Position numbers and translations under genes: made by a program | Origin: UBA10205 sp035289625 | GTDB lineage: Archaea; Iainarchaeota; Iainarchaeia; Iainarchaeales; Iainarchaeaceae | Reading direction: 5' to 3' | Length of the DNA: 11,461 nt | Assembly (NCBI GenBank): GCA_035289625.1 | Contig: DATDWP010000027.1 | Location: 1-11,461 of the forward strand | The notes under the pieces: model-generated | Told to the model about the DNA's origin: nothing | The model's input: only the letters and a program-made list of their open reading frames with translations | The model's database searches: none | Part shown: positions 1-9,900 of the stretch, piece after piece | How positions within the stretch are numbered: position 1 is the stretch's first letter | Layout: each line of letters starts with the position of its first letter

Positions 1-2
1 TG

Positions 3-3000
3 AAGAAAAAAAGGGATGAAATCAATAAGCAGATAGCAGAAAAAGAAAAAGCAGCAACAACTGCGGGCACTAGCGATGCTGAAAAGCAGAAGTTGCAACA
101 GGAAATACAAACCCTCAATAATCAAAAAGCAGCACTTGAAAAAGAGCTCCAATCAAAAATGCAGCAAGAAGCAGCGCAGCAGACAAATACCCAAGCAACA
201 AAAACACAGCCAAACGGAGCAGTGCTTCCGGGGCTGCAAGCCGGGCATTTATACCAAAAACAAAATGGAACATGGTATGATGTTACAAACGCATCTGCAA
301 AGGTAGCGGTGAGCAGCACCAGTGCAATAAGTTCACTCGATGGAAAGCTTTTGGAATCTGAAAAGCAAAAAGCGCTCGCCAAGGTTACGGCAGACCAGCA
401 GGCAGCCGCTAAGGCAAATGAGCCAGAGCAAACAGGAGTCATTTTGCCGGAAGAGGATATTGTCATAAGAACCCCAATATCCTCAAGCGATATTTTAGAT
501 CCCTACAGGCCACTTGAGCGCCCGGACACGGAACAGAATATCCCATCAGTTGCAAATGTGACACTTCTTAGCGGAAAAATTGATGCGATCCCACCACTGC
601 AAGCGCTTGTAACAGGTTATGCCCCGGTAAAAAACCCATTCGTGGGAAGCATTGCCCAGGGCGCAGGAGGAGGGATTGCCGGCGGATTATTGCAAGGCGG
701 ATCCGGAATTGTCAGAAATCTTTTCGGAACAAGCCCCTGGAGCGCCGGGGTCCTTGGGTTTTTAGCAGGCACTGTAATTTCATATATTGGACAGGAGAAA
801 GAAGTTACATTTACAGTCCTTGAAAAGGATGCAGAGATCAAAACTGTAACACTTGTACAGGGAGCGGCATCGACTGAAAAGAAGGATTCTGATATTGGCC
901 TTGAGGTTGAAGGCCTTGGGGATGATGAAGAGACGCCAACAGTTCCACAGCCACTTGAAAATAACCCGGACCTTATTTCACAGGGAATTGAGACATTCAG
1001 GACGATATTTACAAACATCACAAATTTCAAGACAACTGTTGAGAGGCCAAAGTACTCAAGCCTAAAAGTAGACGGAATTAGGCACAAATATGTTGACAAA
1101 ACATATGACAAGAAGGATTTTATCAATGAGAGCGGAGGCTTTTTAGGGTTCTTTGATAACCCGGTACTTGATACCAAGAAGGGCAACTTAGATGAGGATA
1201 CCCCTGATAAATTGGAGCAGAGGTTCAGATTGGAATTCAACAGCGTTCCGCCCGAAGTTGAAAGAACACAAGACATTGCACTTCTAAACTGCCAGGACGG
1301 CACAAGAGTTGGAAGTACAGGTGCTGATGCGCTGCCTAAAGTAAAATTCGATTGGACATGGAAAGATATTGAGCAGGATACATGTAATGAGAACAATCCA
1401 AACGGAGTGTATTGTGACGCTACGCAATTTAGCATTGCGCTTTTGAAAAAAATAGATGCGATAAATAAGTTTGTCAGCGCTAACGGAGCAAGTTTTACTT
1501 GCCCCTCACCACTAGAAGACAAGGCCGCTGAAAACGACATAGGCAGCTTTGATATAGGGCTTGAGGGCGTGCTCACTACAAAGAATGGCAATGATGTTGA
1601 AGTGGTTGCAACAATAAAGAACACAAACCCCGGGCAAATAGAAACTTCCACTACAATAAAATTGCAAAAGCCAAATGCTAGCGGGGAAATTGCATGCCCA
1701 GCCGGAGTGCAGAAGACAATTGTTGCTGCGGGGGGAAGTGCAGAAGCGCGATGTACATTCACAGGCCTTGCGCAAGGTTTCTATAATGCAAAGGCAGATA
1801 TTGTGCCGGCAATTTCGTGCGAGAACTGCGAGGATATTGCAGCGACAAATTCACTTTCAAAAACATTCTTTGCAGGGCAGAGCGGGCTTGCACAGTGCGA
1901 ACCTTATAGCACATCAAGGCTCTCGGAGTTCTTGGTAGCTTCAGGAATAAAGAATGACAAAATGGTTTCAACTGTAAAATTCAATGCCCTCTTGATGGCA
2001 GATGGTTATAGCACTGATTTCCAGCGTGACTTTGATAAAGCCCAAGCCCAAACATTCTTTTCGGCCCCGGCATTTTATACAGACCAGAGAACCGGGCTCG
2101 GGGTGTATATGCGAGATCCAAAATTACTGTCATTTGATGCATACAGCCAGCCGGATTTTGCCTTGCCTGGCCCCGGAACATATAGTGTTACGATTGATAT
2201 TACTTACAATACCAATTCATGGCAGCTCTTTGATTCAAATTCAGCCCCGAATGCAAAGATCAACATTGTAATGGAGAAATTAAAAGGGGCGCAGCCGGAT
2301 AGCCCATTCTATTATTTGCCGATTGATGGATTAGTTGGCTTAGAAGATGGAAGAGTAGGATACGGAGTGAACTTTGCAGGGGATAGCATAGTGATTGACA
2401 ATAACCCGCAGCCTGTTAGGACCGTTGAGATTTCAGGTTCATCCCCAATCGAAGACGGGGTTTTGAGTGTTACAGAGAGCGATAGCTTTAAATCAATGCA
2501 AATTGATGAGCGAGGGGTTGTTGCAAAATTATCAAGAGCGCAAGGAGCCCCAAGCCTTTTGTTCCAACCATCAAATGCAACTGCGGTTATTTTGCAGATT
2601 GACAAAAATAGCGGCGATGACGCTTATGCAATATATGAACCGGCAATTGATGGAGACGCAGTTGATGTTGGCCAGACATCAACATTCTGGAATGGGATCG
2701 GGGCTAGCTGCAGGGGATTTGATGACGAAGTGATGTCACAACAGCAATTCATAGCAGACACCCACGGGCTCTCAACTCGCTGCGCGCTTGTCGGGCCAAA
2801 CCCAACAAGTAAATACGCACTTGAATTTTGTGGAGAACCAGTGAACTTTGGTTCGGTGTTCTACGAGACAGTGTTCTACACCCCGCAAGATTCTGTTAGT
2901 TATTTGCAATTAGTTGGTGTAGCTTCAGATGAAGCAAAACTTATTACAAGCAAAGTCACAGCCGATAGGGTTGAACTAAACGGAAATGGCAAAACAGCAA

Positions 3001-3173
3001 AGATTACAAGTGTTGAGGATATTTTCAATTTGGTAAAAGACGAGTTCATGTGCGTTTCGGGGACCAACATCAATTCAGAGTTCTTCTGGAACCCCAAGAA
3101 GGTATTTTCCACAATCCAGGCAAATGAAGAAGCCGCTCTTGAAGCGTGCATACCTGCTCAGATCAATAGATGA
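3..3173 (+). CDS. Surface-type protein with shared Cys-rich C-terminal module, 5'-partial
   Basis: The frame is open from the first whole codon at 3 with no stop, so the gene begins outside the window; the first in-frame start-like codon, TTG at 93, lies inside the coiled coil and is probably not the start. Residues below count from that TTG. Up to about residue 30 the chain is Lys/Glu/Gln-rich and coiled-coil-like. A Gly-rich hydrophobic stretch (181-205) and a stronger membrane-like segment (217-233) form a possible hairpin, then an acidic linker. Residues 397-1026 are a module clearly paralogous to the C-terminus of the giant protein at 3983-10996: both have GxALPxxKxxWxWKD, YCDATQF (440-446), PxDGLxG (743-749), FQPSxAT and WNP (999-1001), and ten cysteines match. 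I do not recognise the module as a named family. Likely membrane-attached and exported, but without the N-terminus this is inference. The stop at 3171-3173 is 4 nt before the next gene. Confidence 0.9.
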   Translation, partial: KKKRDEINKQIAEKEKAATTAGTSDAEKQKLQQEIQTLNNQKAALEKELQSKMQQEAAQQTNTQATKTQPNGAVLPGLQAGHLYQKQNGTWYDVTNASAKVAVSSTSAISSLDGKLLESEKQKALAKVTADQQAAAKANEPEQTGVILPEEDIVIRTPISSSDILDPYRPLERPDTEQNIPSVANVTLLSGKIDAIPPLQALVTGYAPVKNPFVGSIAQGAGGGIAGGLLQGGSGIVRNLFGTSPWSAGVLGFLAGTVISYIGQEKEVTFTVLEKDAEIKTVTLVQGAASTEKKDSDIGLEVEGLGDDEETPTVPQPLENNPDLISQGIETFRTIFTNITNFKTTVERPKYSSLKVDGIRHKYVDKTYDKKDFINESGGFLGFFDNPVLDTKKGNLDEDTPDKLEQRFRLEFNSVPPEVERTQDIALLNCQDGTRVGSTGADALPKVKFDWTWKDIEQDTCNENNPNGVYCDATQFSIALLKKIDAINKFVSANGASFTCPSPLEDKAAENDIGSFDIGLEGVLTTKNGNDVEVVATIKNTNPGQIETSTTIKLQKPNASGEIACPAGVQKTIVAAGGSAEARCTFTGLAQGFYNAKADIVPAISCENCEDIAATNSLSKTFFAGQSGLAQCEPYSTSRLSEFLVASGIKNDKMVSTVKFNALLMADGYSTDFQRDFDKAQAQTFFSAPAFYTDQRTGLGVYMRDPKLLSFDAYSQPDFALPGPGTYSVTIDITYNTNSWQLFDSNSAPNAKINIVMEKLKGAQPDSPFYYLPIDGLVGLEDGRVGYGVNFAGDSIVIDNNPQPVRTVEISGSSPIEDGVLSVTESDSFKSMQIDERGVVAKLSRAQGAPSLLFQPSNATAVILQIDKNSGDDAYAIYEPAIDGDAVDVGQTSTFWNGIGASCRGFDDEVMSQQQFIADTHGLSTRCALVGPNPTSKYALEFCGEPVNFGSVFYETVFYTPQDSVSYLQLVGVASDEAKLITSKVTADRVELNGNGKTAKITSVEDIFNLVKDEFMCVSGTNINSEFFWNPKKVFSTIQANEEAALEACIPAQINR
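633..791 (+). other. Glycine-rich hydrophobic hairpin encoded in the first surface protein
   Basis: This part of the 3-3173 gene encodes two hydrophobic, Gly-rich stretches separated by a short polar loop (residues about 181-205 and 217-233 counted from TTG 93). The first has closely spaced glycines (GGGIAGGLLQGG), like a glycine zipper; the second (AGVLGFLAGTVISYIG) is long enough to cross a membrane. A similar Gly/Ala-rich hydrophobic pair lies upstream of the shared module in the giant paralog. A membrane hairpin is inferred, not shown. Confidence 0.55.
1281..3170 (+). repeat. Paralogous C-terminal module, copy 1 (protein level)
   Basis: This encodes about 630 residues that align by eye with residues 1657-2337 of the giant protein. 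Shared landmarks in the same order are a Cys followed by GxxxGxTGxxALP, the W-x-WKD motif, YCDATQF, CPxxLED, PxDGLxGxE, FQPSxATxV, DVGxTxxxWxGxGAxC and WNP. All ten cysteines of the other copy are present. This copy has four more: CENC (C576 and C579), C897 and C913. Divergence is high, so it is an old duplication and not a recent tandem copy. Confidence 0.85.
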
Positions 3174-3177
3174 ATTT

Positions 3178-3768
3178 ATGAGATGGATCAGAAGCGCTTT
3201 TGAGAAGTTTCAAAGCTTGTGGAGAAGAGGCCGTAGAGAAATTCCACTAAAAGGGCCGCATAAGGACATTCTTGCTTTTCTTGAAAAAAAGCTTGCCAAC
3301 AAAAAATTTTTTGAAGGCCTGCCAAAAATATCCAAATATTCAATCAGAAAATTTGAATATAACGGAAAAACTGCGGTAATAAAACAAACTTATGGAGACA
3401 GTTCCCACGGCATAGAATTTGGAAAAATAAGACAAACACTACTAAAACATCAAATGGCTGTTCGTACAAAAAAAATAGTGCCCAAGACATATAAGTTAAG
3501 GTCAATAAAAGTGTTCGGAAGGGTAGGAAATTATCTTGTAATGGATTTTGTTAAAGGGCAAAATCTAGGTGACTGGTTTGATAGGCACAAAAACCCTGAA
3601 GTGGCAAGACATCTTTCCGAAGCAACATATGAAATGGAACGTAACTTCAATAGCCAAGGAGCCTTGCCAATTCCACAACTCACTGACCTCATAGTTGCAG
3701 GAAACACCAATCCACAAGAACCTACAAAGGGCAAGTGGATATTTTATTTGCCATATGACTACATTTGA
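3178..3768 (+). CDS. Small protein-kinase-like protein, probably truncated or inactive
   Basis: The product is 196 aa from ATG 3178, which lies 4 nt after the upstream stop. An in-frame ATG at 3124 would add 18 residues but overlap the upstream gene by 50 nt inside its conserved C-terminus, so I prefer 3178. The N-terminus is basic and Trp/Phe-rich. From about residue 55 it resembles a kinase N-lobe: a beta strand ending AVIKQ (candidate ATP-binding Lys at 69), a possible alpha-C glutamate (about 80) and a typical hinge, YLVMDFVKG (119-127), followed by a helix. The expected HxDxxxxN catalytic loop is replaced by LPIPQLTDLIVAGN (163-176) with no clear His-Asp pair. The protein ends at LPYDYI (191-196), about where DFG would fall, so the activation segment and the rest of the C-lobe are absent. 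GC is lower than in the flanking genes. Possibly a pseudokinase, a decayed gene or an unusual small family; substrate unknown. Confidence 0.6.
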   Translation: MRWIRSAFEKFQSLWRRGRREIPLKGPHKDILAFLEKKLANKKFFEGLPKISKYSIRKFEYNGKTAVIKQTYGDSSHGIEFGKIRQTLLKHQMAVRTKKIVPKTYKLRSIKVFGRVGNYLVMDFVKGQNLGDWFDRHKNPEVARHLSEATYEMERNFNSQGALPIPQLTDLIVAGNTNPQEPTKGKWIFYLPYDYI

Positions 3769-3871
3769 CATCAGATGGACTTGCACCTCCAGTACTGCCC
3801 AAATTGGCATTCTTGATAAACTTGGCGGGTAAAAATTCGGCCATATGCCCTTTTCTCTGACAGCCAGCCAT
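3722..3871 (-). CDS. Possible 49-aa Cys-containing small protein (uncertain)
   Basis: On the reverse strand ATG at 3871-3869 opens a 49-aa frame ending at TAG 3724-3722, convergent with the kinase-like gene and overlapping its last 47 nt. The peptide begins MAGCQRKGHMAEFLPAKF, has a low-complexity middle (LGSTGGASPSDVK) and contains three cysteines. The frame stays open upstream to about 3945, reading a hydrophobic stretch (IGALLTFAVCGGFV) before the ATG, so a longer protein with a non-ATG start, or a gene remnant, is possible. There is no visible ribosome-binding site or good TATA box. I recognise no family; the composition looks protein-like, but a chance frame cannot be excluded. Confidence 0.25.
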   Translation of the reverse strand: MAGCQRKGHMAEFLPAKFIKNANLGSTGGASPSDVKCSHMANKISTCPL

Positions 3872-3916
3872 TTTCTTACAGTCCACAAACCCACCACAAA
3901 CCGCAAATGTCAGGAG

Positions 3917-3935
3917 TGCCCCAATTTTGCCCCAA
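3917..3935 (+). repeat. Direct repeat TGCCCCAA x2, 11-bp period
   Basis: Two exact copies of TGCCCCAA at 3917-3924 and 3928-3935 are separated by TTT, giving an 11-bp period, about one helical turn. They lie directly upstream of the TATA-like element of the giant gene and about 48-66 bp before its ATG. The position fits a regulator binding site on one face of the DNA; that role is inferred. Confidence 0.4.
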
Positions 3936-3941
3936 GAGTAG

Positions 3942-3949
3942 TTTTAAGA
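3942..3949 (+). promoter_or_regulatory. Weak archaeal TATA-like element for the giant gene
   Basis: TTTTAAGA is the best TATA-like sequence upstream of ATG 3983. With the usual archaeal spacing, transcription would begin near 3970, leaving a leader of about 12 nt without a Shine-Dalgarno sequence. The match is poor, and another A/T-rich run nearby could serve instead. Confidence 0.25.
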
Positions 3950-3982
3950 AGAAAAATCACTTACTATTTAGCACGATTTTGA

Positions 3983-6900
3983 ATGTCCCTAGAAGACCTA
4001 AAAGAAACCTTTGCGCAAAGCTTTGATTCAATTAGCGAGAAGGTGCCCCACGTTCCAATAGTTGCAGCAGTTTTGGCAATTGTTGTTTTCGGGGCAATGG
4101 CATTTTTACTCCTGCCAGGGCAAGCGCCCAATGCAAGCATTAGTATTGTTGTTGAAAACGCGGCAGGGGTGGGCGTGCGCGGCGCTCAAGTTAGCATAAT
4201 TGGGCTATCTGAGCCTCTTGAAATCACAACAGATAAGGACGGAAAAGCTATCTTTGAGGCCCCTAATGGTTCAAAAATCGAGGTAGTGGTATCAAAGCAA
4301 AATTATGGCACAGAAGGCCCTATATCTGCAACAGTTGGGGAAATAGAAGAGCTAAAATTTACCCTAAAAGCAGAGGAATTTGCACTAAAACAAGTGACAT
4401 TTACTTTCGTTGGCCCGGATTCAAAAAAACTTGAAGGAAAAGAAGTAATTGCAACCCTTTCCTGCACAGGAAGCGGGGTTTTTGAAAAAGGGCAATATTC
4501 TACTACTAGCGGGGAGCTTGTAGTAGAACCGCCACAAAATTGCGGCAGAATAATTGTAAATGCTACTGCGAGTGGTTTTATTGATTCTAGCAGCCAAGTA
4601 CTCGGAACCGAGCAAGTAATTTCATTTAAAGGAATTGAAAAACCAAAAGGGGGCATCCAAATAACTGTTCTTGATGTGCAGACAAAAAGGTTTGTAGACG
4701 GAATTGCCGTGAAAATAATAGATTCACTTGGGATCCCAATAGGAATTGAGGCAATCACTTCATTTGGGGAAGTGAATTTTCCGGGGCTTGAAATTGGAAA
4801 TTATAGCGCAGTAATTGAAGACCCTGCAGCACAATATGCCACGCAAAGTGTTGCTCTGCAGGTGCAGCAAGGGGAAGTTGCAAAAAAAGAAGTGCTTATT
4901 TCAAAAGACATCAAACTCCGGGCTAAAATAAAAGTCCTTGACGGAGCAGTAGGGGCCTCGGGGGCTTTAGTGAATCTGTTTTCAGCGGATGGAAAACTAA
5001 TTGATACAAAAGCTACAACAGCAGATGGGAGCGCCCTATTTTTGTTAAATGATAGTGGAACTTATTCATTTGAAGCTTCAAAAGATACATACTTGCCCTC
5101 TGCAAAAAATTCCCTAACAACATCTTCATATCCTAAAGGAAGCGAAAAGGAATTTTCAATTGCGCTAAAAAAATGCACCCCCCAAACCTGCGGAATTGTA
5201 AAGGTTAGGGTTTTTGATGAGGACAATTTGCCGGTTGAAAACGCTGCCGTTGTTTTGCTCTCAAAAGAAGGGCTTGTGCAATCAGCATATGGATCAAAAT
5301 CGACTGATTGGAATGGAAATGCAGAACCGTTTTTGAATGTTGCAAATGGGAGCTACATTGCGCTTTTACAAAAATACCCGGCAGAATCAAGATCGGATGT
5401 TTTTGAAGTGGACAGCACGAAAATAAATTCCCTTCAAGCAAAACTTGTAATCGGCAATGGAATATTAAAAATTAGCGCCCAAGATAGCCTTGGAGTAGCA
5501 CTTGGTTTTGCGCAAGCAGATGTTTTTACAAGCGCCGGGCAAAAGCTTGGCACGGTTTCCCTTGATGCAAAAGGGGAAGGGACATTTTCAATAAAAGCAG
5601 ATAAGAGCGTTTATGCAATAATAAGAAAGGATGGGTTTGCAAGGTTTGTTAGCGCTGCAAAACAAATTTTCCCAGATAAAACCGTGCAAATAATAGGAAA
5701 ACTCGAGCAGCAAATAACTGCGGCAAAACCTTCAATTGAATTTGTTGGCCTTTTTAATTCTGCGGGGCAAATAGAAAAATCCCTAAAAGCCGGCGGGACA
5801 TATTATGCAAAATTCAAGCTTTTAGTCCCTTCGCAAAAATCTTTTTCACAAGTGGGTTCTTTTGTTCGCGTTGGCCAAAAGCAAACCCTTGAAGAGGAAA
5901 TCGGATATATTTCACAGATCAATGCCCCCCTCTCACTTGTTTCAAAGGGAGCAACATATAACCCTCCAAGCGGAAATGATTTTGATACGCTAACAAATGG
6001 GAACGCGCTCTGGGCAAATTTAGAGTGGAAAAACCTTGAGACAGGAACATATGAATTTGAGGCGGAAATAAAAATTTTACAAGGGGCAACAAAATCTAGC
6101 CCCCTTCCAATAAATTATAGGGCGTGGGGAGTTGAATCCGATAAATTCAGAAGGGACCCGCTGGATTCTTTTTTAGGGGAAGCTGCAACTTCTGCGCAAA
6201 AAGCAGCACTCTACGCGCAAACCTATGAAAAAATATTTTTAGTTGGGCTCGAAGAACTTTGTGATCTTGATTTTTGTACAACTGTAAGGGTCTTTGACCA
6301 AACCTCCGGGCTCTATCTTGAAGCGCCATATAAACTTAGGACATTTTCGCCATACAATCTTGAAGTTGAAATAGCGGCAAATTCTGCTGCGATAAGAAGC
6401 AATGGCAGCATTACGATAAAAAATACACGTGATGGGGCAAAAATTGAAAGTGATATTGCAATTAATTCCTATTCGCTGCAAAATGCCGATTCGCAAAACT
6501 TCTCAGCAAATACTCCGGCATTTTCAATAGAGAAAGTGCTCTTAGGGGATTTGCGGCAAAAAAGAAGCATTAGCGCAAAGCTTGTAATAGAACCTAAAGC
6601 TGCAATTGCTAGCGCTTTGCAATTTAGCATTGTGTCCGGAAATAGCATGGTATTTGATAAACTAATTCCATTTACAACACTCTCTGAAGAGGACATCAAT
6701 ATAGCAGTAAGCCCGCGAGAACTTGCGGCATTTATCCCACTTGATATTAACGTATTGGTTTCATATGGCGCAGGGGATAAAAAAGGCCTAGCAGTTGACG
6801 GGGCAAGAGTTGTTGCAAGAAGAATTTCCCCGGACGGAAGCGAAACACGCACGGTTATTTTATCCGATGCAAAGGGAAGCGCAAGAGTGCAGTTGCCGGC

Positions 6901-9900
6901 ATCATCTCCAGGAACCAGAGTGATAATTAGCGTTGAAAAGGCAGGGGCCGGATCTAGGGCAATTGAGATGCAAATTAGCAGCAGCGTTGTAAAATTTTCG
7001 CCTGCGCAAATAAAAGTTGCGCTAAATAGGCAAACGCAAGAGCAGTTGCAAACCCCACTTTTAATTGAGAGCAAAATATCACAAGAACTAGTTGTAAAAA
7101 AACTGCGCGTCACCGGGAATTTTAGGGGAATTTTAGATTCTAGCAGAATGGATAGTTTTCTCTCACAATATAGCGGCTCATCAATTGCAAAAGATCCAAA
7201 GCAAATCCAACTCCTAACAGCACTAGGTTCGGAAGCTCAGTTTTTGGATTCGCCGCTAAAACTAACAGGAAATGTAATTGCAGAGTTTTCACTAAAACAA
7301 AATAGTGCAATTTCCTGGATTTCACAAGTCCCGCTAGAAGCTGCAATAAACCTAGCAGAGTTGCCGACTAATGCTCCGTGCATAAACCTTTCAAAAAAAG
7401 AGTGGAACGATTCAACACTTGGAAGCAGGGCCTATCTTGAATTTGAAATAGAAAATAATTGCATAGCAAAAAATAATGAACGCCTAGACCTTGCAGCCTT
7501 ACAGGGCCAAGTTGATTGGCAAGGCTCTGATGGAGTAATTGGACAAGTTGAACTAACAATTACAGATCCGCAATCAGGGCAAGGATCAAGTGCGATTTTA
7601 CAGCAGGGGATTTGGAGTAGGCTATCTGAAAAGCTTGAAGCCGGCAAAATTTACCCTGCAAGATTAACATTTGTCCCAAAAGCAGATACGCTTGGAAAAA
7701 GGGCGCAATTTGATGTGCAAATCGATGCGCAGATGACAACAAATGAAGGGGCAGAATTTGTCGGGGCTAGTAATGATATTGAAGCAGATATTGTTGTTGC
7801 AAACCTTGACCAGTGCGTTGAAATCACCCCGCATCCTGAAGAAGGGATTACAATTGATAGGTATTCAGAAGAGCAGGAATTTACAGTTAGTACACAAAAC
7901 TGCGGGCCAATTGATATTGATATTCGCTTCTGTGAAGCCGGCAAGGACTTTTGTAGGGGCGGCTCAAAAGAGGGAGGAATAAAGCTAACTCCGTGGTCAT
8001 TTACAAGAGTTCAGGAGGATACACGGACCGCGAAAGTGCAAAGGCAGCAAATACCCGGATTTTATGGAATTACGGTAGAGGCAAGGCCGTCTGGCGGATC
8101 GTGGAGGCAGGTTGCAGAAATTGATGCAATAGTTGAACCGGAAGAGGGCGAGTATTTTACCCTTGATAAATATGAATTCACAATAATTGGAAAAGGCTCA
8201 AAAGATGATGCCGCGCTTGCAAATTCAATGCTGCAAGAAACAGTGCAGGTGAGGGCAAATTTATGTGAGTGGAAAGAAGCCCAGAAAAATTCAGGCTTTT
8301 CCGGCCAGCAGGCAACAGTTCTTGCAGCCGGCGCAATTGCAGGGGCGGCAGCGGGATATATTGCGGCAGCAGTATATGCATTTAGCGCGCTTGCAGCAAC
8401 AGGAGTTGGAATACTTGTCCTTGCAGTATTTGTACTAATTGCCACTCTATTTGGAGGGGATGATCCGTGCAAAGAATTTACAACAAACCCCCTGCAAGAT
8501 TATGTGATAAATCTGGCAGGAACCCCTGATCAAAATAACGACCGCTACCTTCCGCCGGATGCTCTTGATATTCTGAGTACAGATTCGCGCATCAAAGGAA
8601 CGTGGAATACAACAATTACCGATGCTATACAAAAAACCAACAAAAATAATCTAAATGGAATGCAAATAGTGGGGGTGGTGTTTGAAAACCTAAATGCAGT
8701 TTCCGATAGGCCAATTTATGCGGTTGCGACAATGCGAGCAAAAGAGCACATACATGGCGATCTCACGCACCAGAACGCCTCAGTGCAGTGCGGCTCGCGT
8801 GGAAGCAAAGGCGGAAACTTTGGGCAATTCTGGATAAATCCAGGAGCGTGCAATTCAGCTGGAAGGGTGTATGATACAACATATTCACAAAAATTCCACT
8901 TAAAATTCAAAGTATCAGAAGAAAAAGTGAGCCTTCCGCCAATTAGCTTTGATACGCAGAGCTGTGAGAGCGGAGTTGATATTGGAAGAACCGGCTCTGG
9001 GGCATTGCCGCGGATAAAATTAAATTGGAGCTGGAAAGATACTGCGGGTGGAATTTCCTACAACCAGTGCGACGCCCAAAATCCTCAATACATCTACTGT
9101 GACGCCACGCAGTTTACAATCGAACTCAATAAGAAACTCTACTACCTTTACGAGTTTTTGCAGGCAAATAATTTTGACCTAGGCTGTCCCACACTTGAAG
9201 ATGAAAAAACCCAGGCGCAAAACGAACTCAATACAAAATCAGCAACGCGGCAAGTTTTGCAAGGTTCGATTGGCCTTAGTAGCAGCACGGGAAGCGAAGA
9301 AGCCAATTCAATTAGAATAGTTGCGGAAATAAAAAACCTGACTTCATCTGACCAGAACGCGATAGTTAACGCATATGTTACCGGCACAACCGGCTTTTCA
9401 CATGTGTGTACAATGGATGTACGCGAAATTGTGAAAAATTCACAAAAATCAAGTTCGTGCACAATTGATCTGCCGGGCGATGGGGTGTATTCGATTTATA
9501 CTGCAATACAGAGCGCCTCAATTCCTTCAACAATTGATAGCGCCGCAATTTCGAGCGGAATTGTTATTGGAAGTATTGGAACCGGCGCAAGCGCAAAACT
9601 GTGCAGCTTTAAAACAACCGAAACCTATGTTGGCAGCCCACAGATAATGAGGTTTGTGGAAGGAAAATCAAATATAAAATGGACTTCAAAAGTCCCGGAT
9701 AAGGATGCACTCTTGCAGCTTTTGATTTTTGATGCGTATTTAATGAAGGATAATTATTCAGAAGAATTCTTCGCTGACTTTAGCAAATATTACACACAAA
9801 GCGCATTTGAAGACACGGACTTTTATTTCCATCAACTCTCAAAAGATTCAGCTGGCAAAAGTTATGGGTTCAATAAATTTATGGAAAACGAAAAGTTTGT

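Larger units (their letters stand above)
3769..3982. other. Intergenic gap before the giant surface-protein gene
   Basis: No forward gene is supported in these 214 bp. The left two thirds hold the uncertain reverse-strand mini-ORF. Short forward frames are also open here, for example one reading TSDGLAPPVLPKLAF from about 3768, but none has a credible start. The right end (3917-3982) appears to be the promoter region of the next gene. No tRNA-like or strong hairpin structure was seen. Confidence 0.5.

Noticed and set aside
93..95. TTG as the start of the first gene
   Set aside because: The same frame is open to the window edge, and the coiled-coil pattern continues upstream of it, so it is an internal Leu codon. 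A start at the very edge (NTG ending at position 2) cannot be excluded.
617..1762. Reverse-strand 381-aa open frame across the first gene
   Set aside because: The forward frame there is conserved with the giant paralog, and the reverse frame is a compositional shadow with no recognisable features.
3124..3126. ATG 3124 as the start of the kinase-like gene
   Set aside because: It overlaps the conserved 3' end of the upstream gene by 50 nt, while ATG 3178 sits just after the stop. It remains possible.
3565..3906. Reverse-strand 113-aa frame over the kinase gene and gap
   Set aside because: It needs a TTG start, runs antisense through most of the kinase-like 3' half and is Trp-rich without a family signature. 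The overlapping 49-aa frame looks more protein-like.
3857..3913. Inverted repeat CTGACA / TGTCAG in the gap
   Set aside because: Only 6 bp with a 45-nt spacer, which is expected by chance.
6469..7113. Reverse-strand 214-aa open frame inside the giant gene
   Set aside because: It lies fully antisense to a continuous 2,337-codon gene, and the Ser/Thr/Leu-rich translation is typical of a shadow frame.
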